This document shows, piece by piece, positions 1-7,985 of a stretch of DNA of 17,913 bases. The stretch is from Cytidiella melzeri. Taxonomy: Eukaryota; Basidiomycota; Agaricomycetes; Polyporales; Irpicaceae. A program made the translations under genes and the position numbers. Under the pieces are notes generated by a model that made no database searches, was not told where the DNA came from, and was given only the letters and a program-made list of their open reading frames with translations. Each line of letters starts with the position of its first letter. The first letter of the stretch is position 1. Location: the NCBI GenBank assembly GCA_022592445.1, contig JABYQR010000590.1, positions 1 to 17,913 of the forward strand, written 5' to 3'.

Positions 1-1
1 C

Positions 2-208
2 TGCGATCGCCCGCGCGCGCCGCACCCAGATTGCTGGCTATCTCCAGACTTTGAAGGCGAGGATCACGAGTGCAAACTAGTGCAGTTCAATCTTACCAGC
101 TCTACCAACGTCGTCGTTGGCCACGCATTTGCCTGCAATACACATCGCCGCTCGGGAGGTGTTGTTCTACACTACCGCCCCCGCGCGCAGTCTGTCGAGT
201 CCAATTGA
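2..208 (+). CDS. C-terminal end of an ORF entering from the left edge, function unknown
   Basis: Reading from base 2, the frame stays open for 68 codons and ends at TGA 206-208. The peptide is rich in Cys and His at its start (CDRPRAPHPDCW), followed by an acidic stretch and the segment NVVVGHAFACNTHRRSGG. The Cys/His cluster faintly resembles a retroelement gag zinc knuckle, but its spacing does not match the CX2CX4HX4C pattern. I do not recognise the protein. It lies just upstream of the copia fragment, so a transposon origin is possible. No start is visible because the ORF continues beyond the window. Confidence 0.35.
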   Translation, partial: CDRPRAPHPDCWLSPDFEGEDHECKLVQFNLTSSTNVVVGHAFACNTHRRSGGVVLHYRPRAQSVESN

Positions 209-769
209 CTGTGATCTCACATAGCCTTCCGCTGTGACTCGCGCTCCATCAGTTTATCTTTCTCTTACGTATCCTTTTGGCTTCGTTATACTGTGTTTGC
301 TTTTAACTGCGTTATTTTACTGCGTTACTGCGTTGCGTTTCACCTTCACTGCGTCGAGCTTACTGCGTTCACTTTCACTGCGCCCGCGTTTTACAGCGAC
401 TACTTCATCTTCACCAGCGACCGCGTTTTGTGTTCGAGATTCATATTGCGCCTGCGTTTATCTTCTGCGTTTCTCTGCGCGCCGTTTTCCTACAAGTCGC
501 GACATCTCCCGCGCGTTCTCTTTGAGCCGCGCTATAACTCTTTCGCTTTCACCGCGCCGACTTGCCCTGTTACCCGCAATACGCGTGGTAGTTGCCCGTC
601 TAACTCCCTTCATATAAACTTTATCACAAAAACCTTGTCGCTCTTTTAGCACAGGTAAAACTAGGACTCTAAGACCACCTCGCACACTTTAACACTTCCG
701 CGCTTCCACACCTTTACACTTCTATTGCCACTTTGTGGTTGGTTGTGTTGTCTTTAAGGTTGTTCTTAG
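209..769. repeat. Pyrimidine-rich stretch with imperfect CTGCGTT repeats
   Basis: The plus strand is strongly T/C-rich. Between about 306 and 385, and again near 445-480, the motif CTGCGTT or GCGTT recurs many times at irregular spacing (for example ACTGCGTTACTGCGTTGCG). Two overlapping open frames run through it, but their products are low-complexity Phe/Ser/Thr/Arg strings with no recognisable domain. I treat it as non-coding, possibly a retroelement leader or a degenerate minisatellite. It ends where the copia-like pol frame becomes recognisable, near base 770. Confidence 0.4.
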
Positions 770-2768
770 TTTGAAGCGTGACTCAGTGTCTCATCGTCTA
801 TGACAAATACCGTACCGATAAACTTGCGCCTAAGGGCAAACAAGCTGTTTGGATAGGTTTTGCTGAGCACTCTAAAGGCAACTACATTTACTTCGGGACA
901 CACATAGGCGTTGAACAAAACTTGCAATTTGTTGACTATACAATACAAATTGAAGGGGAGAAAGAATCAAATATCAAGAAACCCACAATTGAAAAACAAC
1001 TTGAACTTGAGGAAAATCCTCATGTTGAACCTATGGACATTGACAAACCGGACCCTACTGGTCCTAGGCGCTCTACTAAAATTGCTAAGCCTTCTTGCAA
1101 AGCTAGAGGTTGAGACTACAATGAAACTGAAACTAATATTGCATTTTACTTAACTGAGTTTATGCTTACTATGCCAAAGACATTGGTGATCCAGTTACTT
1201 ATCAAGACGTACTCAAACATCCTCTCAAGGATGACTGGCTCAAGTCTATGAAGACTGAGGTTGATACGCTTGAACAACTTGGATCTTGGGAATAATGTAT
1301 CCCACCTGCTAACACAAACATCACTGGCTCTTGCTTTGTTTATAAAACCAAGTATGAACACGGCAAAGTCACTAAACTGAAATCTAGACTTGTTGCACAA
1401 GGATACTCCCAACATGACGGTATTGACTACTACTCAAACAACTCGTTTGCACCAGTTGCTCGCATGAGTTCTATATGCTTCATACTTACTCTTGCGGCTT
1501 CACTACGCTTCAAGATCACTCAACTTGATATAAAGTGTGCATATCTCTACGGTAACATTAACGAAGACGAAGATCTATACCTTTGTCCACCACCTGGTGA
1601 CTTACTGCCTAACCTGCCTACTGGCTGGGTACTGAAACTTCAGAAAACTATCTACGGCCTTAAACAAGCCGGTTGTCGTTGGTATAAAGTACTATGCAAC
1701 ATACTCTTCCAACTTGGACTAAAGTGTTCTGACTATGATAACGCTGTCTTCTATCTCTACCGAGGAAACAAACTCATACTACTCCTCGCTGTTCATGTTG
1801 ACGACATCACTCTTTGCACTATCACTTCTGTTGTTGCTGAACAATTTAAGATTGCCCTGAGGCAACATGTCAAAGTGACTAACGGTGGTTCTATCCACTG
1901 GATGCTTGGCATAGAAATATCCTACAATAAAACCTCAGGCACTATCAAACTTTGTCAAAAGGATTATATTCAAAATATCCTTAAGCGATATAACTTTGAC
2001 CATGAACACTCTCACCGTACACCCATGATACACAAGCACAACTTAGCCCCCTGTGCCTCGACAGAACTGCATCAGGACGCTGGCAATATCAAAAACTACA
2101 TGTCTCTAGTTGGTGGCTTACACTATGTCGCCGACTGTACCAGACCAGATGTTGCTTACTGCACTGGTCAACTGGCACGTTATCTATCTGACCCTGCTAA
2201 GGAACACTTTGCTGCAGCTAAACAGTGTTACCTTTATCTTAAGGGAACGTGTGACTACTGGCTTGTCCTAGGAAACCAAGCCAACACTACTTCTACTTCA
2301 CTAGTAGGTTATGCCGACTCTGATGGTATGACTACGTACAGCAATAAACCAATAATGGGCTACACCTTCACATACAAAGACTCGCTTATCTCTTGGTCAA
2401 GTAAGCGTGGTTCACTAGTAACTTTATCAGTCACTGAAGCCAAACTGTACGCACTTGCTCATGCGTCTACTGAGGCGATCTACTTGAAAAGCCTCATTGA
2501 TGAAATACTGAACTATACTATGGAACCTGTCAAGATGTACACTGACAGTGCGTCTACTATTGCAATTGTTCGTTCACCTGAGGAACAACATTCTCAGCAT
2601 ACTAAACACTTCAACATTTGCAAGAACTTCATCAGCGATCGTGTAACTAAAGGGTACATAACTGTACACCACATACCTTCTACCGATGAACGAGCTGATA
2701 CTCTTACTAAAGCACTGCCTCTTGAAAAACTCAAGCATTTCAATGAACTACTTCATGTTCATGCTTGA
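770..2768 (+). pseudogene. pol: 5'-truncated, decayed Ty1/copia pol (integrase C-terminus, reverse transcriptase, RNase H)
   Basis: Copia elements encode gag, protease, integrase, reverse transcriptase and RNase H in one polyprotein. Here only the end of integrase onward survives. The frame at 778-1110 encodes the post-integrase segment (LAPKGKQAVWIGFAEHSKGN, then RRSTKIAKPS). TGA at 1111-1113 interrupts it. A frameshift near 1155-1163 moves reading to the frame of 1464, and TAA at 1293-1295 interrupts again right after GSWE. From 1464 a clean 434-codon frame holds reverse transcriptase: LDIKCAYLYGN with the first catalytic Asp at residue 22, KTIYGLKQAGCRWYK, and VHVDD with Asp113 and Asp114 in place of the usual YVDD. 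RNase H follows (YADSDG, VTEAKLYALAHASTEAIYL, MYTDSAST, TKHFNICKNF, ADTLTKAL). Gag, protease and most of integrase are absent, so this copy cannot be autonomous. Confidence 0.93.
1464..2768 (+). CDS. Longest intact frame of the copia pol: reverse transcriptase plus RNase H
   Basis: This is a 434-codon uninterrupted frame inside the decayed pol. The ATG at 1464 is an internal Met (PVARMSS), not a natural start, because coding similarity continues upstream in the same frame to about 1164. Residues 15-200 cover the reverse transcriptase fingers and palm, with Asp22 and the VHVDD box at 110-114. Residues 290-425 cover the RNase H domain with its acidic residues in YADSDG, VTEAKLY and YTDSAST. The surviving acidic residues and unbroken 1.3 kb suggest that insertion or truncation was fairly recent compared with the broken 5' part. 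Reverse transcription of the element RNA would be the ancestral role. Confidence 0.85.
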   Translation: MSSICFILTLAASLRFKITQLDIKCAYLYGNINEDEDLYLCPPPGDLLPNLPTGWVLKLQKTIYGLKQAGCRWYKVLCNILFQLGLKCSDYDNAVFYLYRGNKLILLLAVHVDDITLCTITSVVAEQFKIALRQHVKVTNGGSIHWMLGIEISYNKTSGTIKLCQKDYIQNILKRYNFDHEHSHRTPMIHKHNLAPCASTELHQDAGNIKNYMSLVGGLHYVADCTRPDVAYCTGQLARYLSDPAKEHFAAAKQCYLYLKGTCDYWLVLGNQANTTSTSLVGYADSDGMTTYSNKPIMGYTFTYKDSLISWSSKRGSLVTLSVTEAKLYALAHASTEAIYLKSLIDEILNYTMEPVKMYTDSASTIAIVRSPEEQHSQHTKHFNICKNFISDRVTKGYITVHHIPSTDERADTLTKALPLEKLKHFNELLHVHA

Positions 2769-2775
2769 AGTGGAG
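2767..2775 (+). other. Polypurine tract of the copia element
   Basis: GAAGTGGAG directly follows the pol stop codon and immediately precedes TGTTTGAATATACTGAG, which has the typical start of a copia LTR. Plus-strand priming at such a tract is established for LTR elements; its assignment here rests on position and purine content. Confidence 0.55.
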
Positions 2776-2940
2776 TGTTTGAATATACTGAGACTCAGTT
2801 GAGACTCCGCATTGATTGCACGCTTAGCGCCAGTAGTTACCGTATATAAGACTTACTCTGATCAATGCATGACTACCGCTTTTGATCCCCATCTCTTTGT
2901 CTGACCACCACCTTCACCTAAGGCTCAGTGTCATGCACCA
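2776..2940 (+). mobile_element. 3' LTR of the copia element (3' boundary uncertain)
   Basis: The sequence begins TGTTTGAATATACTGAGACT after the polypurine tract and has a TATA-like GTATATAAG near 2842-2850, consistent with a short copia LTR promoter. The right boundary is estimated. No 5' LTR of this element is present in the window, so the end cannot be fixed by comparison, and no target-site duplication was identified. Confidence 0.5.
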
Positions 2941-3538
2941 CTGCTCATACTTTTCTAATACATAAAGGCCAAAATTCTCGGCAAGGACCAATTTTTGACA
3001 AGGACATGGTGGCCGGATGGGAGGAAGGTCCGAGTCGCCCAAGGACATATATCAGGGTCAGCATGAGCCGGTTATCACCATCGCTCCTTGTCACCTCACA
3101 GCAGATCGTACGAAGCTCGCGCCCTGTTTGAAAGTTACGAGTGTAGGGGATGACTAGGAGAGTCAACTAACTCTGGGAGTAAGTGTCTTGTTATTTCTCT
3201 GCTGACATGGATAGTCCAACAGAGACCGGATTTTTCCAATATTGTCACAAGTTTATAGCCTTAGGCGCCTATCTAGAGCGCTTATTTTCCGGCTAGGAGT
3301 GTTACCGGACCTAACCCTAACCTGGGTCACGTGACATCCTGCCTTATTTATCAATAGTCCAGACCCAAACCCTAGACTCAGTCTGGAGCGGTTCCAGATC
3401 AACCTAGGCTATTGTTCTATTGTTCCTCTTCCATTGATGGGGATTCCCCAGGGATTCCCCCAGGTCCTATTGTTCTATTGTTCTTATCCTATTGTTCTAT
3501 TGTTGTATTGTTCTAGCTCTATTGTTCTACGTACCCTG

Positions 3539-3614
3539 GTCCTTGACAGTTACTCAGGTCCTTGACAGTTACTCAGGTCCTTGACAGTTACTCAGGTCCT
3601 TGACAGTTACCCGG
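3539..3614 (+). repeat. Tandem repeat, 19 bp x 4
   Basis: The unit GTCCTTGACAGTTACTCAG occurs three times perfectly (3539-3557, 3558-3576, 3577-3595), and a fourth copy (3596-3614) ends CCCGG instead of CTCAG. It lies about 90 bp upstream of the LTR TATA box, where an upstream activating repeat of the LTR promoter would sit. A shorter related duplication, GTTACTCCAGTCCC, follows at about 3633-3663. Confidence 0.9.
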
Positions 3615-3700
3615 GTTCCTTATTGTTCTATTGTTACTCCAGTCCCATAGTTACTCCAGTCCCTAGTGTGGGAACTGGTGCACAGACCACCCAGACACAG

Positions 3701-3708
3701 TATATATA
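3701..3708 (+). promoter_or_regulatory. TATA box of the LTR at 3.1-4.0 kb
   Basis: TATATATA is followed by a short pyrimidine-rich leader (ACCCCTTACCCTCCCTGG) and then, 65 nt from the box, by a GTGAGT splice-donor-like site. The other LTR-like region has TATATAA 64 nt before its GTAAGC, which supports a shared core promoter layout. Confidence 0.6.
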
Positions 3709-3744
3709 GTACCCCTTACCCTCCCTGGTTCTGCATCTTGACCT

Positions 3745-3827
3745 CTTCGTCATTTGCACTGCCAGGTGAGTTACTCAATGTAACCTAGTATAAGCATGCT
3801 ATTAAACTTCGTCATTTGCACTGCCAG
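3745..3827 (+). repeat. 21-bp direct repeat flanking an intron-like segment in the LTR leader
   Basis: A 21-bp sequence beginning CTTCGTCATTTGCACT and ending GCCAG is present at 3745-3765 and again, identically, at 3807-3827. Between the copies are 41 nt that begin GTGAGT. Splicing from GTGAGT (3766) to the CAG that ends the second copy (3827) would remove 62 nt, a typical fungal intron size, and leave a single repeat copy. The splicing is inferred; the repeat is directly visible. Confidence 0.75.
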
Positions 3828-4024
3828 TATCCGGCCTCTGTGCCTGCTTGCCTGCTTATCATCGACTTTGACCTTGCTGTCGTCGTTGGAGATCCCCTTC
3901 CTCTTCCCCCTCACATCTACTTCACCCTTGTTTAGGGTTTATCAGTCTATCAGCAGTCGCTCCGCGACATCTGCTCTCTAGGAGCTGTATATATACATGT
4001 CTGTAACTAGATTACTAATGCTAC

Positions 4025-5193
4025 AGTAATGTCATATGAGTAAGGATTGGTAAGGATTGGTAATCCTATGAGTAATGATTGGTAATGCACAGTCCTGCTT
4101 GCTAATACTACTGAATAGAGAATGTAAGCGATGACTGAGCATCCTACATAACTGAATGGTGCTGACTGAGCCTTTAGTAAGCTCAATACATTTGGTATAT
4201 GAAATATGAGTCATGCAGAAGCCTCATGGTACTTCTGTTATTCAGTCATGGAAACTACTGGAACACGATGCCATATGGTGTAAGTATTGCATCGTGTGTG
4301 ACCATAAGGATGGTGGAATCACATGCTATGTACTATCTGTGCTTATCTATCTACATATCTAATCTACATTGTCCATAGATCTGATGTCCGATAATCAGCG
4401 ATACAATCTCGCTTTGACACGCCCCGTCGACACGGTCACGAAAAATAAATGCTAATCACACCGACCTTGGCCACGGCGCCGGCGTCCGATATTGATCCGT
4501 AGGTGCAGGCTGGCGCTAAATGCGAGAGGATGACTCGGGCGACGATGCTGAGAATGAGGCTAAGAGGAAAGGTAGATAGCGATATTATAGTGGGTTTCCC
4601 GGTGTTTAAGATTATTTTACGATTTTCTGCAATTTTTTGGAGCATATATCCCGAGCGAAAATTTGGTCAACCCGATCTAGCGCCGGCCATAAACCACACA
4701 AAAACCGGAGGACATAAATGGCCATTTTCCCGGATTTTAGGATCGAACCTCTTGGTGGGCATTCCGGGGCCTAATCCCATGCAATAAACTCGCGTTTCAT
4801 TGAACAACTATCCGTCCAATCGCCACATTCCCTTGCCTCGTCGCCGCGACGATATACTCCGCGCTCTTCATCGAATTCGCTTGGGAGTAGCATGGCTGCT
4901 TCAGCTACGACGAAGTTTCGATTCGAGTTTCAAGCTAATCATTCGTGCATACACAATCTGATACGTTATTGTTTTATGTAAGTATATGTAGACTCGCGTG
5001 GGTGACCCTTACTTACAACTCTCACGTCCGCGTTCGATATCCTACAGCAACCCCTCCTCCCGCTGCCCCCTCCCGCCCTTCTCCTCCCGCCCTTCTTCTC
5101 CCTGCCACACCCCAGCGCGCCGTACGGTTGGCCTCCGCGGCGTGGCCCGACGCTTGGATTTGCAGTGGCCTAATCCTTGGTCACATTCCAGTC
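4025..5193. other. Gene-free region containing the lipase promoter
   Basis: No coding frame is convincing here. The left part has short GTAAGGATTGGTAA-type repeats (4050-4092) and a 9-bp inverted repeat ACACGATGC/GCATCGTGT (4263-4271 and 4289-4297). Bases 4385-4790 differ in texture, with A/T runs mixed with GC-rich blocks, and may be an old element remnant. A CCAAT occurs near 4816, and a strong C/T-rich tract runs through 5040-5115, 80-150 bp before the lipase ATG, which is common near fungal transcription starts. Confidence 0.4.
5040..5115 (+). promoter_or_regulatory. C/T-rich tract of the lipase promoter
   Basis: The plus strand is almost pure pyrimidine (CCCCTCCTCCCGCTGCCCCC and similar) just upstream of the lipase start. 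Pyrimidine tracts often mark the core promoter or transcription start in filamentous fungi. There is no strong TATA box nearby, so the role is inferred from position. Confidence 0.4.
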
Positions 5194-6414
5194 ATGGCTT
5201 ACCCCTGTCACTCTCTCATCTCTACGCTCGTTGCCTTGGTCCTGGCAAGTTTGAATGATGTTGTCGCTCTTCCAATGACGCAGCGACATGCAGTCACCGC
5301 GCTTTCTAGGTCGCAGGTATCTGCTTTTAGGCCATACACTTATTATGCCGCCGCGGCGTACTGCAGACCGTCTGAAACGCTGACTTGGTCTTGTGGTGTG
5401 AATTGCGATCCAAATCCTTTTTTCCATCCAGTAGCATCTGGAGGAGACGGTCGGATGACACAATTTTGTGAGTCTTTGTCCTGGAATATCCTTTCTCTAT
5501 CCTAGACTGATATCTGACAGGGTATGTCGGATACGACCCATTGCTCCATTCGGTCGTTGTGGGACACCAGGGAACCAAGACAAAAAAGATGTAATGTTGC
5601 AGCACTGACTCCTTGACATTCGCTTCGGACTGACTGCTTTCGCCCCGACGATAGCATCCCTCTCGTTGAGGATCTCGAATACTCCAAGAAACCGCTCAGT
5701 CATTTGCTGTTCCCCGATATCAGCCCAGCCATCAAAGTTCATGATGGATTCCGCGATGCACACGCCAGGTGCGCTATATATTGCTCTGCGTATAAGTCTA
5801 CTGTTCCTTATGTGACGTTTTATCTAGAACGGCGTTCGATGTTTTGGACGCCGTGAGCAACGCCATGTTCGCTTTCTCGACTAGACATGTCACTCTCGTC
5901 GGCCACTCGCTAGGTGCCTCGATTCCCTCTGCTGAAAGTCATGAATGTATGCTCACATCAGACCTTCGTCCTCAAGGCGCAGCGATAGCCTTGCTCGATG
6001 CAGTCTTTCTCCCCCTCCATCTCCCCCCATCTACCAAGTTCAAAGCCGTCGTGTACGGCCTTCCGAGGGTAAGCAATCACTCCTCTCCTCTACTCGCTTC
6101 ACCATCTCACCCATCTCCCCTACACTCAGGTCGGAAACCAGGCATTTGCAGACTACGTGGATGCCCACCCGTCCCTCTCTCTCACACACATCACGAACAG
6201 ACTCGATTACATCCCGATCCTTCCTGGCCGCGCCGTCGGCTTTCACCATCCGTCTGGCGAGGTGCATGTGGAGTCTTTATCAGGCGAATGGATGGCATGC
6301 GCTGGACAGGATAACCCGAGTCACAAATGCGTGGTTGGCCAGGTGCCAGATATCTTTGCGGGCACTGAACACGACCATCACGGCCCTTACGACGGAGTGC
6401 CAATTGCTTGTTAA
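5194..6414 (+). CDS. Secreted class 3 (GX-type fungal) lipase, six exons, 306 aa
   Basis: Exons: 5194-5467, 5521-5590, 5655-5768, 5828-5913, 5977-6068 and 6130-6414 (TAA). They total 921 nt and every junction keeps frame. The enzyme should hydrolyse triacylglycerols outside the cell. Residues 1-25 are a signal peptide (hydrophobic core 8-20, VVA then LP). AAAAYC and LTWSCGVNC follow, then WYVGYDP and the oxyanion-hole region HQGT (107-110). The nucleophile elbow GHSLG carries Ser180. The other triad members are probably Asp238 (RLDYIPILPG) and His295 (DHHGPYDG). The conserved VYGLPRVGNQAFADYVDAH segment spans the last splice site. Introns are 53, 64, 59, 63 and 61 nt; the first two have clear CTGAT and CTGAC branch sites. 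The only in-frame ATG near the start is 5194. Intron 4 (5914-5976) is odd because its acceptor is AAG and its retention would stay in frame. The length fits the family (about 300 aa). The gene converges on the monooxygenase downstream. Confidence 0.93.
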
Positions 6415-7985
6415 AGAGTTCTTTCTATTCTCCTGCCCATCGAAAGGCACTCGACGGACTTGCAGATGTAAGCCCTGCGAAATGTCTCTCACTTGTCGAG
6501 GCCTGTCGTTACTGTGGCTCTTCATCAGTGGGAGCTCATGTACGATTCGGCGCTGTACTACTAGTATGCAGGTCATGGTGAAAGCCGGAAACGGCGTCGG
6601 ATTGGACAAATTATTATTATTTATCCCGTACTGCTTCCGAAGCGGTTACGTCCGTCATTATTGATTTTGTTCCTCTCTCAACCACATTTGATCCTGATCC
6701 AGAGTGCCTTTCTGTGACGGATTGCGAAAACTTCCGACGAACTCTTCCGAGCCTTGCCAAACGATGATGATCGACGTTCTCCATCGCTGCTCTTTGCACA
6801 CTTGGCTTTAATGGTGGAAAAACGGTTTGTGTCGTCCGGCATAAACGTTTCTCTTCGGTCCAGACCCGGCAAGATTTTGTGAAACGACTACCTTCCTTAC
6901 CTAAAAGGGCAATTCAACTTTGGTGGTCTCTACGACAACGTACACACACACACCATTATACCAGGGGAGGAAGTGAAGAAAAAGAAGCTGTGATTTGACA
7001 CCGGCTCCCTCACTCCCCTGAACGGCCTGTTACTGTTGCTCCTCTACGTTGGAATACTCAACAAAAGACAGGATCGTAATAAGGATTCAGTAGCCAGTTG
7101 ACTTTGGGTATTGGCAGTGTTATAAAGCAACGTCGTTGACAAACCGTCTCAGAGGCATCTCCCTACTATGAAAATTTTTACGAGTCATCCAAAAGCTGAT
7201 TAGCCATCGTAAAACATCAATTCGAACGACGTGTGTTTCTCTACTATTCCTCCTCCGTACAACTTGACTGAATATATCTCCTCTTGGGCTCCGTCCGTTA
7301 CTCAAAGAAACTCTCTCTCTCTCTCTCCCACGTGTCCACCACCCCTCCTCGCCACCTGCTCACAAGTACCCGAAATACAATCGGTGCATGTCCATCCCAC
7401 CTTTTGTTTTATTCTTCTCCTTTGCTGGTTGTTGAACCAATACGGTATACATCTTAATTCTCCCCCCCCCCCCCCCCTGCCCAAATCCCCTTCAACGCAC
7501 CTTACCCCCTGAAAGCCAACTGGGTCACGTAAAAACAAAAATACTAAAGTAAGGCTATCAATCTGAGCTCGCATTCAAAGGAATAAATGTACCTAACAAG
7601 GGTATAGACAAGTCCCACTAACCTGACTGGACTGTCTATCTGTCTATCCAAGGACGAGTGTATGGTCCCAGGAACGACACTTTCTGTCGGAAGTTCGTCG
7701 TGTGAGCTCAAAGCGCATCCCAGCTCTCAAATGGAAGGGGAGGAGCCTTCGCGTTCAGAAAAACAAACCGTGCTCAACAGCCATTGAGGCTTACAAACGA
7801 TAGGTACCCCCGCAGAAAAACCCGCAGAATCATACGATCTCCGCATGCATATACAAGGCAAGAGGGTATGAAGGTGTAATAGGTTTCAAACAGACCTATA
7901 GTAGCACCCATCTAACACAAACATCCAAAACAAACCAAAAATAGAAAAATAAAAACCAAGAACAATAATCCACCTCGCTCACCAT
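6415..7985. other. Convergent intergenic region with simple repeats
   Basis: This interval separates the 3' ends of the lipase (+) and the monooxygenase (-), so it should carry both 3' UTRs. I see no frame with recognisable domains. It contains (AC)n near 6941-6954, (CT)8 at 7311-7326, a 16-base C run at 7462-7477, and A-rich sequence at 7915-7965 just past the monooxygenase stop on the minus strand. The short open frames on both strands here look like chance. Confidence 0.5.
7462..7477. repeat. C16 homopolymer
   Basis: Sixteen consecutive C residues lie in a C-rich context (TTCT before, TGCCC after). The length is unusual for fungal intergenic DNA and is likely to vary between strains or between sequencing platforms. 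Confidence 0.95.

Larger units (their letters stand above)
3142..4024 (+). mobile_element. Probable solitary LTR of a second retrotransposon family
   Basis: The segment starts TGTAGGGGATGAC and ends AATGCTACA, giving TGTAG/CTACA terminal inverted repeats as expected for an LTR. It contains ten ATTGTT motifs (3411-3635), a 4 x 19-bp tandem repeat (3539-3614), a TATATATA box at 3701 and an intron-like leader segment at 3766-3827. The TATA/leader part matches the order and spacing of a second LTR-like region near 17.25 kb. There is no adjoining gag or pol, so it looks like a solo LTR. No target-site duplication is visible at these ends, so the exact boundaries are tentative. Confidence 0.5.

Noticed and set aside
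234..649. Two overlapping plus-strand frames of 127 and 118 codons
   Set aside because: Products are low-complexity Phe/Ser/Arg strings produced by the CT-rich repeat tract, with no domain.
4263..4297. 9-bp inverted repeat ACACGATGC/GCATCGTGT
   Set aside because: Short arms and a 17-nt loop, with no T run or gene end nearby; too weak for a terminator or element.
4740..4753. On the minus strand GGTTCGATCC looks like a tRNA T-loop or B box
   Set aside because: The flanking bases do not form a T-stem and no acceptor or anticodon stem or A box could be placed, so it is not a tRNA.
7302..7574. 90-codon minus-strand frame through the C16 and CT runs
   Set aside because: Its Gly- and Arg-rich product is generated by the simple repeats.
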